From positions 360,791 through 424,790 of the forward strand of contig NZ_JAGMUJ010000161.1 of assembly GCF_019049255.1 (NCBI RefSeq): a stretch of 64,000 nt of DNA. Reading direction: 5' to 3'. Every line of letters begins with the position of its first letter. The stretch's first letter is position 1. Shown here in pieces: positions 15,305 to 23,358 of this stretch. The stretch is from Streptomyces sp. AC558_RSS880 (GTDB lineage: Bacteria > Actinomycetota > Actinomycetes > Streptomycetales > Streptomycetaceae). A model generated the notes under the pieces. That model saw only the letters and a list, made by a program, of their open reading frames with translations. It did no database searches and was not told where the DNA came from. Both the position numbers and the translations under genes were made by a program.

Positions 15305-16099
15305 ATGGCCGACGATCCGTTCCTCCTCGGCGGTACGTCCCTCACGTCCCGCCTGATCATGGGCACCGGCGGGGCGCCGAGCCTCGACGTGCTGGAGCGG
15401 GCGCTGGTGGCGTCCGGGACGGAGCTGACGACCGTCGCGATGCGGCGCGTGGACCCCTCGGTGCACGGGTCCGTGCTCTCGGTGCTGGAGAAGCTGGGCA
15501 TCCGGGTGCTGCCGAACACGGCGGGGTGCTTCACCGCCGGGGAGGCGGTGCTCACCGCGCGTCTCGCGCGGGAGGCGCTCGGCACGGACCTGGTCAAGCT
15601 GGAGGTCATCGCCGACGAGCGGACCCTGCTGCCGGACCCGGTCGAGCTGCTGGACGCGGCGGAGACGCTGGTCGACGACGGGTTCACGGTGCTGCCGTAC
15701 ACGAACGACGATCCGGTGCTGGCGCGGAAGCTGGAGGACGTGGGGTGTGCGGCGGTCATGCCGCTGGGGTCGCCGATCGGGTCGGGGCTGGGGATCCGTA
15801 ACCCGCACAACTTCGAGTTGATCGTGGAGCGGGCGGGGGTGCCGGTGATTCTTGATGCGGGGGCCGGGACCGCGTCCGATGTGGCGTTGGCGATGGAGTT
15901 GGGGTGTGCAGGGGTGATGCTGGCGTCCGCCGTCACCCGGGCGCAGGAGCCGGTGGTGATGGCTTCCGCGATGCGGTGTGCGGTGGAGGCGGGGCGGCTC
16001 GCTCGGCTGGCGGGGCGGATCCCTCGGCGGTGGTACGCCGAGGCGTCGTCTCCTGCGGAGGGCTTGGCCGTACTGGATCCGGAGCGGCCGGCGTTCTAG
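15305..16099 (+). CDS. thiG: Thiazole synthase
   Basis: Protein of 264 residues, a TIM barrel that condenses DXP, dehydroglycine and ThiS-thiocarboxylate to the thiazole phosphate. Lys98 in TDLVKLEVIADERTLLPDP is the Schiff-base lysine. Other ThiG marks are SRLIMGTGGAPSL, LPNTAGCFTAGEAV, MPLGSPIGSGLGIRNP and VILDAGAGTASDVALAMELG. It starts 2 bases after thiS. Part of the 3' third (about 15840-16050) uses more T-ending codons than neighbouring genes, but the reading frame is intact. Confidence 0.96.
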   Translation: MADDPFLLGGTSLTSRLIMGTGGAPSLDVLERALVASGTELTTVAMRRVDPSVHGSVLSVLEKLGIRVLPNTAGCFTAGEAVLTARLAREALGTDLVKLEVIADERTLLPDPVELLDAAETLVDDGFTVLPYTNDDPVLARKLEDVGCAAVMPLGSPIGSGLGIRNPHNFELIVERAGVPVILDAGAGTASDVALAMELGCAGVMLASAVTRAQEPVVMASAMRCAVEAGRLARLAGRIPRRWYAEASSPAEGLAVLDPERPAF

Positions 16100-16161
16100 C
16101 CCGCCGCACTCCGCGGGTAGCTCCGCGTTTCCGCAGGCAGTTCCGCGTTTCCGCGGGCAGT

Positions 16162-16222
16162 CGTGCCGCCTGGGGGCACCTCCCAGGCCCTTGAGGCACT
16201 GGGGGAGGCACGATTGCCCGCA
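16162..16222 (+). repeat. Intergenic repeat family A, copy 2
   Basis: Same element as at 35459 and 41731 with a few substitutions (GGGGGCACC for GGGGGTACC). Lies between thiG and the kinase gene, preceded by two short tandem TTCCGCGTTTCCGC-like units near 16128-16156. Confidence 0.75.
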
Positions 16223-16294
16223 GTTACGCGATACGCACGTCACAGGTCCGCTGCAACGGAGGTCGAAGCGGCGAGGGGTGTCGGTGGGGGCTCG

Positions 16295-16300
16295 TAGACT
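16295..16300 (+). promoter_or_regulatory. -10 element for a leaderless start of the kinase gene
   Basis: TAGACT ends 6 bases before the GTG at 16307, with no ribosome-binding site between. Confidence 0.4.
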
Positions 16301-16306
16301 CACTGC

Positions 16307-18232
16307 GTGGACACGACCCTTCAGGACCCTCTGGTCGGGCAGGTGCTCGACGGCCGGTACCGCGTCGAGGCGCGGATCGCGGTCGGCGGGATGGCCACGG
16401 TCTACCGGGCCGTGGACACCCGTCTGGACCGCATCCTCGCGCTCAAGGTGATGCACCCCTCCCTCGCGGCCGACGGCTCGTTCGTCGAGCGGTTCATCCG
16501 CGAGGCGAAGTCGGTCGCCCGGCTGGCCCACCCGAACGTGGTGCAGGTCTTCGACCAGGGCACCGACGGGGCGTACGTCTACCTGGCGATGGAGTACGTC
16601 GCCGGCTGCACCCTGCGCGACGTGCTGCGCGAGCGCGGGGCGCTCCAGCCGCGCGCCGCGCTGGACATCCTGGAGCCGGTGCTGGCCGCGCTCGGCGCCG
16701 CGCACCGGGCCGGGTTCGTGCACCGCGACATGAAGCCCGAGAACGTGCTGATCGGGGACGACGGCCGGGTCAAGGTCGCCGACTTCGGGCTGGTCCGCGC
16801 CGTGGACTCGGTGACGAACACCACGGGCACCGTGCTGGGCACGGTCTCGTACCTGGCCCCGGAGCAGATCGAGAGCGGCGTCGCCGACCCCCGCGTGGAC
16901 GTCTACGCCTGCGGCATCCTGCTCCACGAGATGCTGACCGGTGAGAAGCCGCACGACGGCGACTCCCCCGCGATCGTGCTCTACAAGCACCTGCACGACG
17001 ACGTGCCGGCCCCGTCGGCCGCCGTGCCCGGCATGGCGTACGAGCTGGACGAGCTGGTCGCGTCGGCGACCGCCCGCAACCCCGAGGTCCGCCCGTACGA
17101 CGCGGTGGCGCTGCTCGCGCAGGTCCGCGCGGGGCGCGGCCGGCTCACCGCCGAGCAGCTCGACGCGGTGCCGCCGCAGGCGCTGGCGTCGGAGCACGAC
17201 AACGCGGAGGACCGTACGAGCGTCATCCCGCGCTCCCTGACAGTTCCCCGCCCGCTGCCCGTCAACGAGGACGAGCCCGCGGACCCCGTGCACCACACCA
17301 GCCGGTTCCGGTCCCCGCCGCCGCTGCCGCCCCGGCGCCGGACGGCGCTGCGGCGCGGGCCGATGGCGATCGTCGTGGCCGTGCTCCTGGTCCTCGGGGT
17401 CGGCACGGGAATCTGGTACATCAACTCCGGCCAGTTCACCAAGGTCCCGCCGCTGCTGGGGAAGACCGAGCAGGAGGCCAGGGACCGGCTGTCGGACGCC
17501 GGGCTGGAGGCCGGCCAGGTGACGGAGGCGTACAGCGACACCGTGGAGCGGGGCACGGTGATCAGCACCGACCCGAAGGCGGGCGCCCGCATCCGTGGCA
17601 ACGACTCGGTGTCGCTGACCCTCTCCAAGGGTCCGCAGACCGTGCGGGTGCCCGACCTCGACGGCTACCCGCTGGACAAGGCGCGGGACCTGCTGAAGGA
17701 CGACGGCCTGGAGCCGGGCATGGTCACCCGTGAGTTCAGCGGGACCGTGCCGCGCGGTTCGGTGATCTCCACCGAACCGGGCAAGGGCACCGAGGTCCGC
17801 GCGGACTCCGCCGTGGCGCTGACCGTGAGCAAGGGCAGCCCGGTGGACGTGCCGGACGTGACCGGTGACGACGCGGAGGACGCCCGCGCGGAGCTGGAGG
17901 AGGCCGGCCTCGAGGTGAGGATCGCCGCCGAGCGGGTCAACTCCGAGCACGACGCCGGACAGGTGGCCCGGCAGAGCCCTGGCGCGGGCCGGCAGGCCGC
18001 CGAGGGCGACACCGTGACGCTGACGCTGTCCAAGGGCCCGGAGATGATCGAGGTGCCGGACGTGATCGGGGACAGCGTGGACGAGGCCAAGGAGAAGCTG
18101 GAGGACGCCGGGTTCGACGTGGACGAGGACCGCGGGCTGCTCGGATTCTTCGGCGACACCGTCAAGGGCCAGTCCGTGGACGGCGGGGACACCGCGCCCA
18201 AGGGCTCGACGATCACCATCGAGATCCGCTGA
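16307..18232 (+). CDS. PknB-type Ser/Thr protein kinase with PASTA repeats
   Basis: Protein of 641 residues. The cytoplasmic kinase domain (about 18-275) has the Gly loop VGGMATVYRA (26-35), catalytic Lys47, HRDMKPEN with Asp141, and DFG at 159-161. A Pro-rich juxtamembrane stretch leads to one membrane helix (about 350-370, AIVVAVLLVLGVG). Four extracytoplasmic PASTA repeats follow, each ending in a T(L/V)SKG-like or TIEIR strand. PASTA domains sense muropeptides or lipid II, so the kinase probably couples wall status to phosphorylation in growth or division. It is monocistronic and not part of the thi operon. Confidence 0.95.
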   Translation: MDTTLQDPLVGQVLDGRYRVEARIAVGGMATVYRAVDTRLDRILALKVMHPSLAADGSFVERFIREAKSVARLAHPNVVQVFDQGTDGAYVYLAMEYVAGCTLRDVLRERGALQPRAALDILEPVLAALGAAHRAGFVHRDMKPENVLIGDDGRVKVADFGLVRAVDSVTNTTGTVLGTVSYLAPEQIESGVADPRVDVYACGILLHEMLTGEKPHDGDSPAIVLYKHLHDDVPAPSAAVPGMAYELDELVASATARNPEVRPYDAVALLAQVRAGRGRLTAEQLDAVPPQALASEHDNAEDRTSVIPRSLTVPRPLPVNEDEPADPVHHTSRFRSPPPLPPRRRTALRRGPMAIVVAVLLVLGVGTGIWYINSGQFTKVPPLLGKTEQEARDRLSDAGLEAGQVTEAYSDTVERGTVISTDPKAGARIRGNDSVSLTLSKGPQTVRVPDLDGYPLDKARDLLKDDGLEPGMVTREFSGTVPRGSVISTEPGKGTEVRADSAVALTVSKGSPVDVPDVTGDDAEDARAELEEAGLEVRIAAERVNSEHDAGQVARQSPGAGRQAAEGDTVTLTLSKGPEMIEVPDVIGDSVDEAKEKLEDAGFDVDEDRGLLGFFGDTVKGQSVDGGDTAPKGSTITIEIR

Positions 18233-18266
18233 CGGGCGGGGCCGGCACGCGTGGCACCCTTGACGG

Positions 18267-19145
18267 GTGAAGAGTCACCTGTCCGGCCCCGCCCGCAACC
18301 CGGTCGGCGGCCATGTGCCCGTGGCCGGCGGCCTGCACTCCGTCGGCCTGTCCTACGCCCGTGAGCTGAAGGCCGAGACCGTGCAGGTCTTCGTCGCCAA
18401 TCCGCGCGGCTGGGCCACCCCGGCCGGCAATCCGAAGCAGGACGAGGCGTTCCGCGCGGCCTGTGCGGACGGCTCGATCCCGGCGTACGTGCACGCCCCG
18501 TACCTGATCAACTTCGGGTCCCACACCGAGGCGACCGTCGAGCGGTCCGTGGAGTCGCTGCGGCACTCGCTGCGGCGCGGCCGGGAGATCGGCGCGCTGG
18601 GTGTGGTGGTGCACACGGGCAGCGCGACCGGCGGGCGGGAGCGTCCGGTGGCGCTGCGGCAGGTACGGGAGCACATGCTGCCGCTGCTCGACGAGCTCAC
18701 CCATGACGACGACCCGTTCCTGCTGCTGGAGTCGACGGCCGGCCAGGGCGCCTCGCTGTGCTCACGGACCTGGGACTTCGGACCGTACTTCGAGGCGCTG
18801 GACGCCCACCCGAAGCTGGGCGTCTGCCTGGACACCTGCCACATCTTCGCGGCCGGCCACGACCTGACCGGGCCGAGCGGGATGCACCAGACGCTGGATC
18901 TGCTGGTGGACACGGTCGGTGAGGGACGGCTGAAGCTGATCCACGCCAACGACTCCATGGATGTGGTCGGCGCCCACAAGGACCGGCACGCGAACATCGG
19001 CGCCGGACACATCGGCGAGGACCCGTTCCGGGCGCTGATGACGCACCCGGCGACCGAGGGCGTACCGCTGGTCATCGAGACGCCCGGCGGCAAGGAGGGG
19101 CACGCCGCGGACGTGGAGCGGCTGAAGAAGCTCCGGGACGCCTGA
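18267..19145 (+). CDS. nfo: Endonuclease IV (AP endonuclease)
   Basis: Protein of 292 residues, a TIM-barrel zinc enzyme that cuts DNA 5' to abasic sites in base-excision repair. The metal ligands are visible in order: YVHAPYLINF (His), VVVHTGSATG (His), LLLESTAGQG (Glu), VCLDTCHIFAAGHD (Asp, His, His), KLIHANDS (His), KDRHANIGAGHIG (Asp, His, His) and VIETPGGK (Glu). GTG 18267 is used, 34 bp after the kinase stop. The gene converges with the molybdenum enzyme gene, the stops being 15 bp apart. Confidence 0.93.
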   Translation: MKSHLSGPARNPVGGHVPVAGGLHSVGLSYARELKAETVQVFVANPRGWATPAGNPKQDEAFRAACADGSIPAYVHAPYLINFGSHTEATVERSVESLRHSLRRGREIGALGVVVHTGSATGGRERPVALRQVREHMLPLLDELTHDDDPFLLLESTAGQGASLCSRTWDFGPYFEALDAHPKLGVCLDTCHIFAAGHDLTGPSGMHQTLDLLVDTVGEGRLKLIHANDSMDVVGAHKDRHANIGAGHIGEDPFRALMTHPATEGVPLVIETPGGKEGHAADVERLKKLRDA

Positions 19146-19159
19146 AGGACTCCCCCGGG

Positions 19160-19807
19160 TCAGATCTCGGGGCCGTCCCCGGGCCCCTCCTGGTAGGAGT
19201 AGCGCTGCTCCTGCCAGGGGTCGCCGACGTTGTGGTAGCCGCGCTCCTCCCAGAAGCCCCGGCGGTCGGCGGTCATGTACTCCACACCGCGGACCCATTT
19301 GGGGCCCTTCCAGGCGTACAGATGGGGGACGATCAGCCGCAGCGGGAAGCCGTGCTCGGCGGTGAGCAGCTCGCCGTCCTTGTGGGTGGCGAAGAGGGTG
19401 CGCTCGGAGGTGAAGTCGGCCAGCCGGAGGTTGGAGCTGAATCCGTACTCCGCCCAGACCATCACATGGGTGACGTCCGGCGCGGGCGGGGCGATGTCCA
19501 CGACGGTGCGCGCCGGGATCCCGCCCCACTCGGCACCGACCATGCTGAACTTGGTGACGCAGTGCAGATCGGCCTCGACGGTGGTGTACGGCAGGGCCGT
19601 GAACTCCTCGTGGTTCCAGCAGTGCTTCTCACCGTCGGCGGTGGCGCCGAAGACCCGGAACTCCCAGCGTTCGGGCCGGAACTTGGGGACCGGCCCGTAG
19701 TGCGTGACCGGCCAGCCCTTCTGCAGCCGCTGCCCCGGCGGGAGCTCGAACCGCGCCGCCCCTTCTGATGCGCGCTCCCCCGATTCGCGTTCCGCCGGCT
19801 GACCCAT
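19160..19807 (-). CDS. Sulfite-oxidase-fold molybdopterin-dependent oxidoreductase
   Basis: Protein of 215 residues holding a single oxidoreductase molybdopterin-binding domain. LHCVTKFSMVG supplies Cys83, the expected molybdenum ligand; VMVWAEYGFSSNLRLADF and EHGFPLRLIVPHLYAWKGPKWV are typical of this fold. There is no Tat signal and no dimerisation domain, so it resembles the short cytosolic relatives of MsrP/YedY and sulfite oxidase. Substrate unknown. Start is ATG 19807 behind GGATGGGG; the in-frame upstream extension would run into the bacterioferritin promoter. Confidence 0.85.
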   Translation of the reverse strand: MGQPAERESGERASEGAARFELPPGQRLQKGWPVTHYGPVPKFRPERWEFRVFGATADGEKHCWNHEEFTALPYTTVEADLHCVTKFSMVGAEWGGIPARTVVDIAPPAPDVTHVMVWAEYGFSSNLRLADFTSERTLFATHKDGELLTAEHGFPLRLIVPHLYAWKGPKWVRGVEYMTADRRGFWEERGYHNVGDPWQEQRYSYQEGPGDGPEI

Positions 19808-19892
19808 GTCCCCATCCTGACAGACCGGTGGCGATGCCCCTGAACCGGGCCCGACAGATTCGGTCAAACAGGTACAAAGTCGACTAAGCACG

Positions 19893-19909
19893 GACTTACT
19901 TACTAAGTC
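19893..19909. promoter_or_regulatory. Perfect inverted repeat upstream of bacterioferritin
   Basis: GACTTACTTACTAAGTC: GACTTA and TAAGTC are exact inverted copies around a 5-base centre. Another ACTTACT word follows at about 19913-19919 and a GACTAAG word precedes it. AT-rich for this genome and placed between the divergent molybdenum enzyme and bacterioferritin genes, it looks like a regulator site; the protein is unknown. It does not match the iron-box consensus. Confidence 0.5.
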
Positions 19910-19991
19910 AATACTTACTGGACGATCTTCTCCGCCGGTGCAATCATGCGCTCCAACCTGCCAGTTCCCCCGCGCGGAAGGAGCCCATGCG

Positions 19992-20510
19992 ATGCAGGGC
20001 GACCCCGAGGTCATCGAATTCCTCAATGAGCAGCTGACCGCCGAGCTCACGGCGATCAACCAGTACTTCCTGCACTCGAAGCTGCAGGACCACAAGGGCT
20101 GGACGAAACTCGCCGAGTACACGCGCGCCGAGTCCTTCGACGAGATGCGTCACGCCGAGGTGCTCACCGACCGCATCCTGATGCTCGACGGCCTGCCGAA
20201 CTACCAGCGGCTGTTCCACGTCCGGGTCGGGCAGACCGTGACCGAGATGTTCCAGGCGGACCGGGAGATCGAGCTCGAGGCGATCGACCGGCTGCGCCGC
20301 GGAGTGGAGGTCATGCGCAACAAGGGCGACATCACGTCGGCCAACGTCTTCGAGGCGATCCTGGCCGACGAAGAGCACCACATCGACTATCTGGACACCC
20401 AGCTGGACCTGATCGAGAAGCTGGGCGAGTCGCTGTACCTGTCGACGGTCATCGAACAGTCCCAGCCCGACTCCTCAGGCCCGGGAACGAGCGGCTTCTC
20501 CACGCACTAG
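19992..20510 (+). CDS. bfr: Bacterioferritin
   Basis: Protein of 172 residues, subunit of a 24-mer iron-storage cage. All ferroxidase ligands are in place: Glu18, Glu51, His54, Glu94, Glu127 and His130; Met52 is the haem ligand shared between subunits. ATG 19992 (MQGDPEVIEFLNEQ) matches the family N-terminus and has GAAGGAG 8 bases upstream. The next gene, on the other strand, encodes the ferredoxin that releases iron from bacterioferritin. The C-terminal 15 residues are Ser/Pro-rich and disordered. Confidence 0.97.
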   Translation: MQGDPEVIEFLNEQLTAELTAINQYFLHSKLQDHKGWTKLAEYTRAESFDEMRHAEVLTDRILMLDGLPNYQRLFHVRVGQTVTEMFQADREIELEAIDRLRRGVEVMRNKGDITSANVFEAILADEEHHIDYLDTQLDLIEKLGESLYLSTVIEQSQPDSSGPGTSGFSTH

Positions 20511-20517
20511 GACGGGG

Positions 20518-20745
20518 CTAGGCGGCTTCCGGGACCTTCGCCGCCAGCGGCTGCTCACCCTGGTCGATGAGCTGCCGGCGCGGGCAGGAGCCGCGGCCGA
20601 GCAGCGCCTGGATGCGCCGTACGCAGCCGCCGCAGTCGGTGCCGGCCTTGCAGGCGGAGGCGATCTGCCGGGGCGTGCACGCTCCGGCGTCCGCGTGACT
20701 CCTCACCTGTTCCTCGGTCACACCGAAGCAACTGCAGACGAACAC
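20518..20745 (-). CDS. bfd: Bacterioferritin-associated ferredoxin
   Basis: Protein of 75 residues with one [2Fe-2S] site of the Bfd type: the pair CSC near the N-terminus and DCGGC about 35 residues on, each as Cys-x-Cys or Cys-x2-Cys. Bfd reduces the bacterioferritin core to release iron. Two GTG starts are possible. GTG 20754 directly touches the GGGAGG box, so the GTG at 20745, 8 bases after it, is the more likely start. An iron box lies about 50 bp upstream, so the gene should be induced by iron starvation. Confidence 0.88.
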   Translation of the reverse strand: MFVCSCFGVTEEQVRSHADAGACTPRQIASACKAGTDCGGCVRRIQALLGRGSCPRRQLIDQGEQPLAAKVPEAA

Positions 20746-20793
20746 GCGGTTCACCTCCCGGGAGGGTACTGGGTCGAGCCGTCCCGACCCCTG

Positions 20794-20812
20794 ATCGGTG
20801 AGGCTAACCTAA
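20794..20812 (-). promoter_or_regulatory. Iron box (DmdR/IdeR/DtxR-type operator)
   Basis: On the minus strand TTAGGTTAGCCTCACC matches the actinobacterial iron-box consensus TTAGGTTAGGCTAACCTAA closely and sits about 50 bp upstream of bfd. Iron-loaded DmdR1 would repress here. Confidence 0.75.
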
Positions 20813-20841
20813 CCTTACCCGCCACCCGAAACGCACAGAAG

Positions 20842-20882
20842 AGGGGTGGGGCGCGATCCCGTGTGATGCGCGCCCCACCCCT
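20842..20882 (-). terminator. Terminator hairpin of aroH
   Basis: AGGGGTGGGGCGCG pairs with CGCGCCCCACCCCT (14 bp) around a 13-base loop, 16 bp past the aroH stop. Confidence 0.85.
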
Positions 20883-20898
20883 TGGCCGGTGTCACCGG

Positions 20899-22254
20899 CT
20901 ACTGGTCGCGGTACATCTCCGCGACGAGGAACGCCAGGTCCAGCGACTGGCTGCGGTTGAGCCGCGGGTCGCAGGCCGTCTCGTAGCGCTGGTGCAGGTC
21001 GTCGACGAAGATCTCGTCGCCGCCGCCCACGCACTCGGTGACGTCGTCGCCGGTGAGCTCCACGTGGATGCCGCCCGGGTGGGTGCCGAGGCCCTTGTGG
21101 ACCTCGAAGAAGCCCTTCACCTCGTCGAGCACGTCGTCGAAGCGGCGGGTCTTGTGACCCGAGGCCGCCTCGAAGGTGTTGCCGTGCATCGGGTCGGTCA
21201 CCCAGGCCACGGTGGCGCCGGACGCGGTGACCTTCTCGACCAGCTCCGGGAGCTTGTCGCGGATCTTGTCCGCGCCCATCCGGACGATGAAGGTCAGCCG
21301 GCCGGGCTCACGCTCGGGGTCGAGGCGGTCGATGTACTGCAGCGCCTCCTCGGCCGTGGTGCTCGGGCCGAGCTTGATGCCGATCGGGTTGCGGATCCGC
21401 GAGGCGAACTCGATGTGCGCGTGGTCCAGCTGCCGGGTGCGCTCGCCGATCCACACCATGTGCGCGGAGACGTCGTACAGCTGGCCGGTGCGGGAGTCGA
21501 CTCGGGTGAGCGCGGACTCGTAGTCGAGCAGCAGCGCCTCGTGCGAGGAGAAGAACTCGACGGTCTTGAACTCCTCCGGGTCGGTGCCGCAGGCCCGCAT
21601 GAAGTTCAGCGCGTTGTCGATCTCCCGGGCGAGCTGCTCGTAGCGCTGGCCGGACGGGGACGACTTCACGAAGTCCTGGTTCCAGGCGTGCACCTGGCGC
21701 AGGTCGGCGTAGCCGCCGGTGGTGAAGGCGCGCACCAGGTTCAGCGTGGACGCCGACGCGTGGTACATACGCTTCAGCCGCTCGGGGTCCGGGATCCGGG
21801 CCTCTTCGGTGAAGTCGAACCCGTTGACGGAGTCGCCCCGGTAGGTCGGCAGCGTCACGCCGTCGCGGGTCTCGGTCGGCTTGGAGCGCGGCTTGGAGTA
21901 CTGGCCGGCGATCCGGCCGACCTTCACGACCGGCACGGAGGCGGCGTACGTGAGGACGGCGCCCATCTGGAGCAGCGTCTTGAGTTTGGCCCGGATGTGC
22001 TCGGCGGACACCCCGTCGAAGGATTCGGCGCAGTCGCCGCCCTGGAGCAGGAACGCCTCTCCTCGAGCGACGGCAGCCATACGCGCGCGCAGTTGGTCGC
22101 ATTCGCCGGCAAAGACCAGCGGGGGATACGTTTCCAGCTCGGCGATCACATCGCGCAGAGCCTCGGCATCCGGGTACTCGGGCTGCTGCGCCGCGGGCAG
22201 GTTTCGCCACGTCGCCTGAGCGGCGACGCTTCGGGAATCAGCGTTCACGGTCAC
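20899..22254 (-). CDS. aroH: Class II 3-deoxy-D-arabino-heptulosonate 7-phosphate synthase
   Basis: Protein of 451 residues, plant/actinobacterial type II DAHP synthase, which joins PEP and erythrose 4-phosphate in the first shikimate step. Type II marks include PLVFAGECDQLRARM (metal-binding Cys), FLLQGGDCAESF, SKPRSKPTE, YRGDSVNGFDF, HMVWIGERTRQLDHAH and VTDPMHGNT. GTG 22254 (MTVNADSRS) is preceded 7 bases up by TACTGT and has no ribosome-binding site, so translation is probably leaderless. The frame stays open further upstream to 22440 through a CRISPR relic, but that part is not coding. Positions 21956-21987 match the CRISPR spacer at 22371-22402. Confidence 0.95.
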   Translation of the reverse strand: MTVNADSRSVAAQATWRNLPAAQQPEYPDAEALRDVIAELETYPPLVFAGECDQLRARMAAVARGEAFLLQGGDCAESFDGVSAEHIRAKLKTLLQMGAVLTYAASVPVVKVGRIAGQYSKPRSKPTETRDGVTLPTYRGDSVNGFDFTEEARIPDPERLKRMYHASASTLNLVRAFTTGGYADLRQVHAWNQDFVKSSPSGQRYEQLAREIDNALNFMRACGTDPEEFKTVEFFSSHEALLLDYESALTRVDSRTGQLYDVSAHMVWIGERTRQLDHAHIEFASRIRNPIGIKLGPSTTAEEALQYIDRLDPEREPGRLTFIVRMGADKIRDKLPELVEKVTASGATVAWVTDPMHGNTFEAASGHKTRRFDDVLDEVKGFFEVHKGLGTHPGGIHVELTGDDVTECVGGGDEIFVDDLHQRYETACDPRLNRSQSLDLAFLVAEMYRDQ

Positions 22255-22261
22255 GTGCCCA

Positions 22262-22267
22262 ACAGTA
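22262..22267 (-). promoter_or_regulatory. -10 element of aroH, leaderless type
   Basis: TACTGT on the minus strand, 7 bases before the aroH GTG. The CRISPR relic begins 75 bp further upstream. Confidence 0.45.
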
Positions 22268-22341
22268 CGCGTTCGGTCGGGGCGTCCATCCCGCCGCTCA
22301 ATCCGTGAGACGCGCGTGCCCCACCGACCGGGCGGGGGCAC

Positions 22342-22431
22342 GCCACCATCCCCGCAGCGGCGGGGAGCAGACAGCGCCCATCCGAAGCAGCATCTTGAGC
22401 TTCGGGCCATCCCCGCGTCGGCGGGGAGCGC
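22342..22431 (-). CRISPR. Two-repeat type I-E-like CRISPR relic beside aroH
   Basis: Two 29-bp repeats on the minus strand (22403-22431 and 22342-22370) share the 23-bp type I-E core, which runs from GCTCCCCGC to GCGGGGATGG and differs only in the middle bases. The period is exactly 61 bp, leaving one 32-bp spacer at 22371-22402. The repeats match the form common in Streptomyces type I-E arrays. There are no cas genes in the window and no AT-rich leader. The spacer matches aroH positions 21956-21987 at 27 of 32 bases, all differences being transitions. Confidence 0.8.
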
Positions 22432-22455
22432 TCGGGTCAACGACGCGGAACGGCA

Positions 22456-23349
22456 TCAGGTCACGCTCGTGCCACGCATCGCCGCGCGGGGCGCCGTAAG
22501 GGCGAGACGGCGGTGGGCGCGGCGCAGCAGCAGACGGGCGGCGACGGGGTGGCCGCGGCGGACCAGCGCCCAGTGGAGGCGTCCCCACCGGTCGTGCAGC
22601 CGGACCGCGGAGCTCATCGTCACGCGTCGGCCCGGCCCGTCCACCAGGATCGACACCCGGTAGCTCAGGTGCGCGCCGTCCTCGCCGTACAGACCCTCGC
22701 CACCGGCGTACTCGGTGACGGACAGGCGGCCGGGCAGGACGTCCCAGGCCCGTGGGTCGGCGGGCATGCCGGGGCGCCACTCCAGGGCGAAGGCGTCCTC
22801 GTGGTCGGCGACGGGCAGCGCGGCGCGCAGCAGCCTCGCGCCCTCGGGTACGTCGGTCGCGGCCGGACGGTCCCAGGTGAGCCATCGGATCAGGCACGCG
22901 TAACGGCCGCGGCGGGCGGGGCGGGCGACGGTGCCGGTGAGGGCCAGCTCGGCGTTGTCGAACAGCTCCTCCACGACCGTGCCGTGCACCGCGCGGACGG
23001 CCAGCAGCCAGGCCAGGCGCTCCGTGCCGCGCTGGTCCTGCTCCAGGACGTGGCGCAGCAGGCAGCGGCCGGGGCCGAGCGGTTCGACGGACAGCTCGTG
23101 GAAGCCGTTGTCGGGCGGGTCGAAGGCGAAGCGGATCCTGCGGCCGGGCTCGTACTCGGCGACCGAGTAGCGGACCGGGCCGTGGCCGCCGGTGGCGCCG
23201 GCCGCGAGGGGCCGGTCGAAGCGGACCGGGGCCCAGGCGGGGCCCGGGAAGAGCGGGTCGTCCGGCCCGGCGAGGCGGTCCAGGAGGGCGCCGGCGCTGT
23301 CGGCCGGCACCGGGAGCGTACGGATGTGGACGTTGCGTACCGTGCTCAC
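22456..23349 (-). CDS. Two-domain START-like / DUF2867-like protein
   Basis: Protein of 297 residues. The first half (about 5-165) looks like an SRPBCC/START-type lipid-binding domain (VRYSVAEYEPGRRIRFAF, CLLRHVLEQ). The second half (about 170-290), from RLLRAALPVADHEDAFALEW, resembles DUF2867 proteins. Neither has a known reaction. Start is GTG 23349 with GGAGG 6 bases upstream. It is divergent from a TetR gene, and the 51-bp gap is almost filled by two 18-bp operators, so the TetR protein almost certainly controls it. Confidence 0.7.
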   Translation of the reverse strand: MSTVRNVHIRTLPVPADSAGALLDRLAGPDDPLFPGPAWAPVRFDRPLAAGATGGHGPVRYSVAEYEPGRRIRFAFDPPDNGFHELSVEPLGPGRCLLRHVLEQDQRGTERLAWLLAVRAVHGTVVEELFDNAELALTGTVARPARRGRYACLIRWLTWDRPAATDVPEGARLLRAALPVADHEDAFALEWRPGMPADPRAWDVLPGRLSVTEYAGGEGLYGEDGAHLSYRVSILVDGPGRRVTMSSAVRLHDRWGRLHWALVRRGHPVAARLLLRRAHRRLALTAPRAAMRGTSVT

Positions 23350-23358
23350 CGAGGACCT

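Noticed and set aside
22255..22440. In-frame upstream extension of aroH through the CRISPR relic
   Set aside because: It would add about 62 residues unlike any DAHP synthase and run through the repeats; the GTG at 22254 has a promoter and the family N-terminus.
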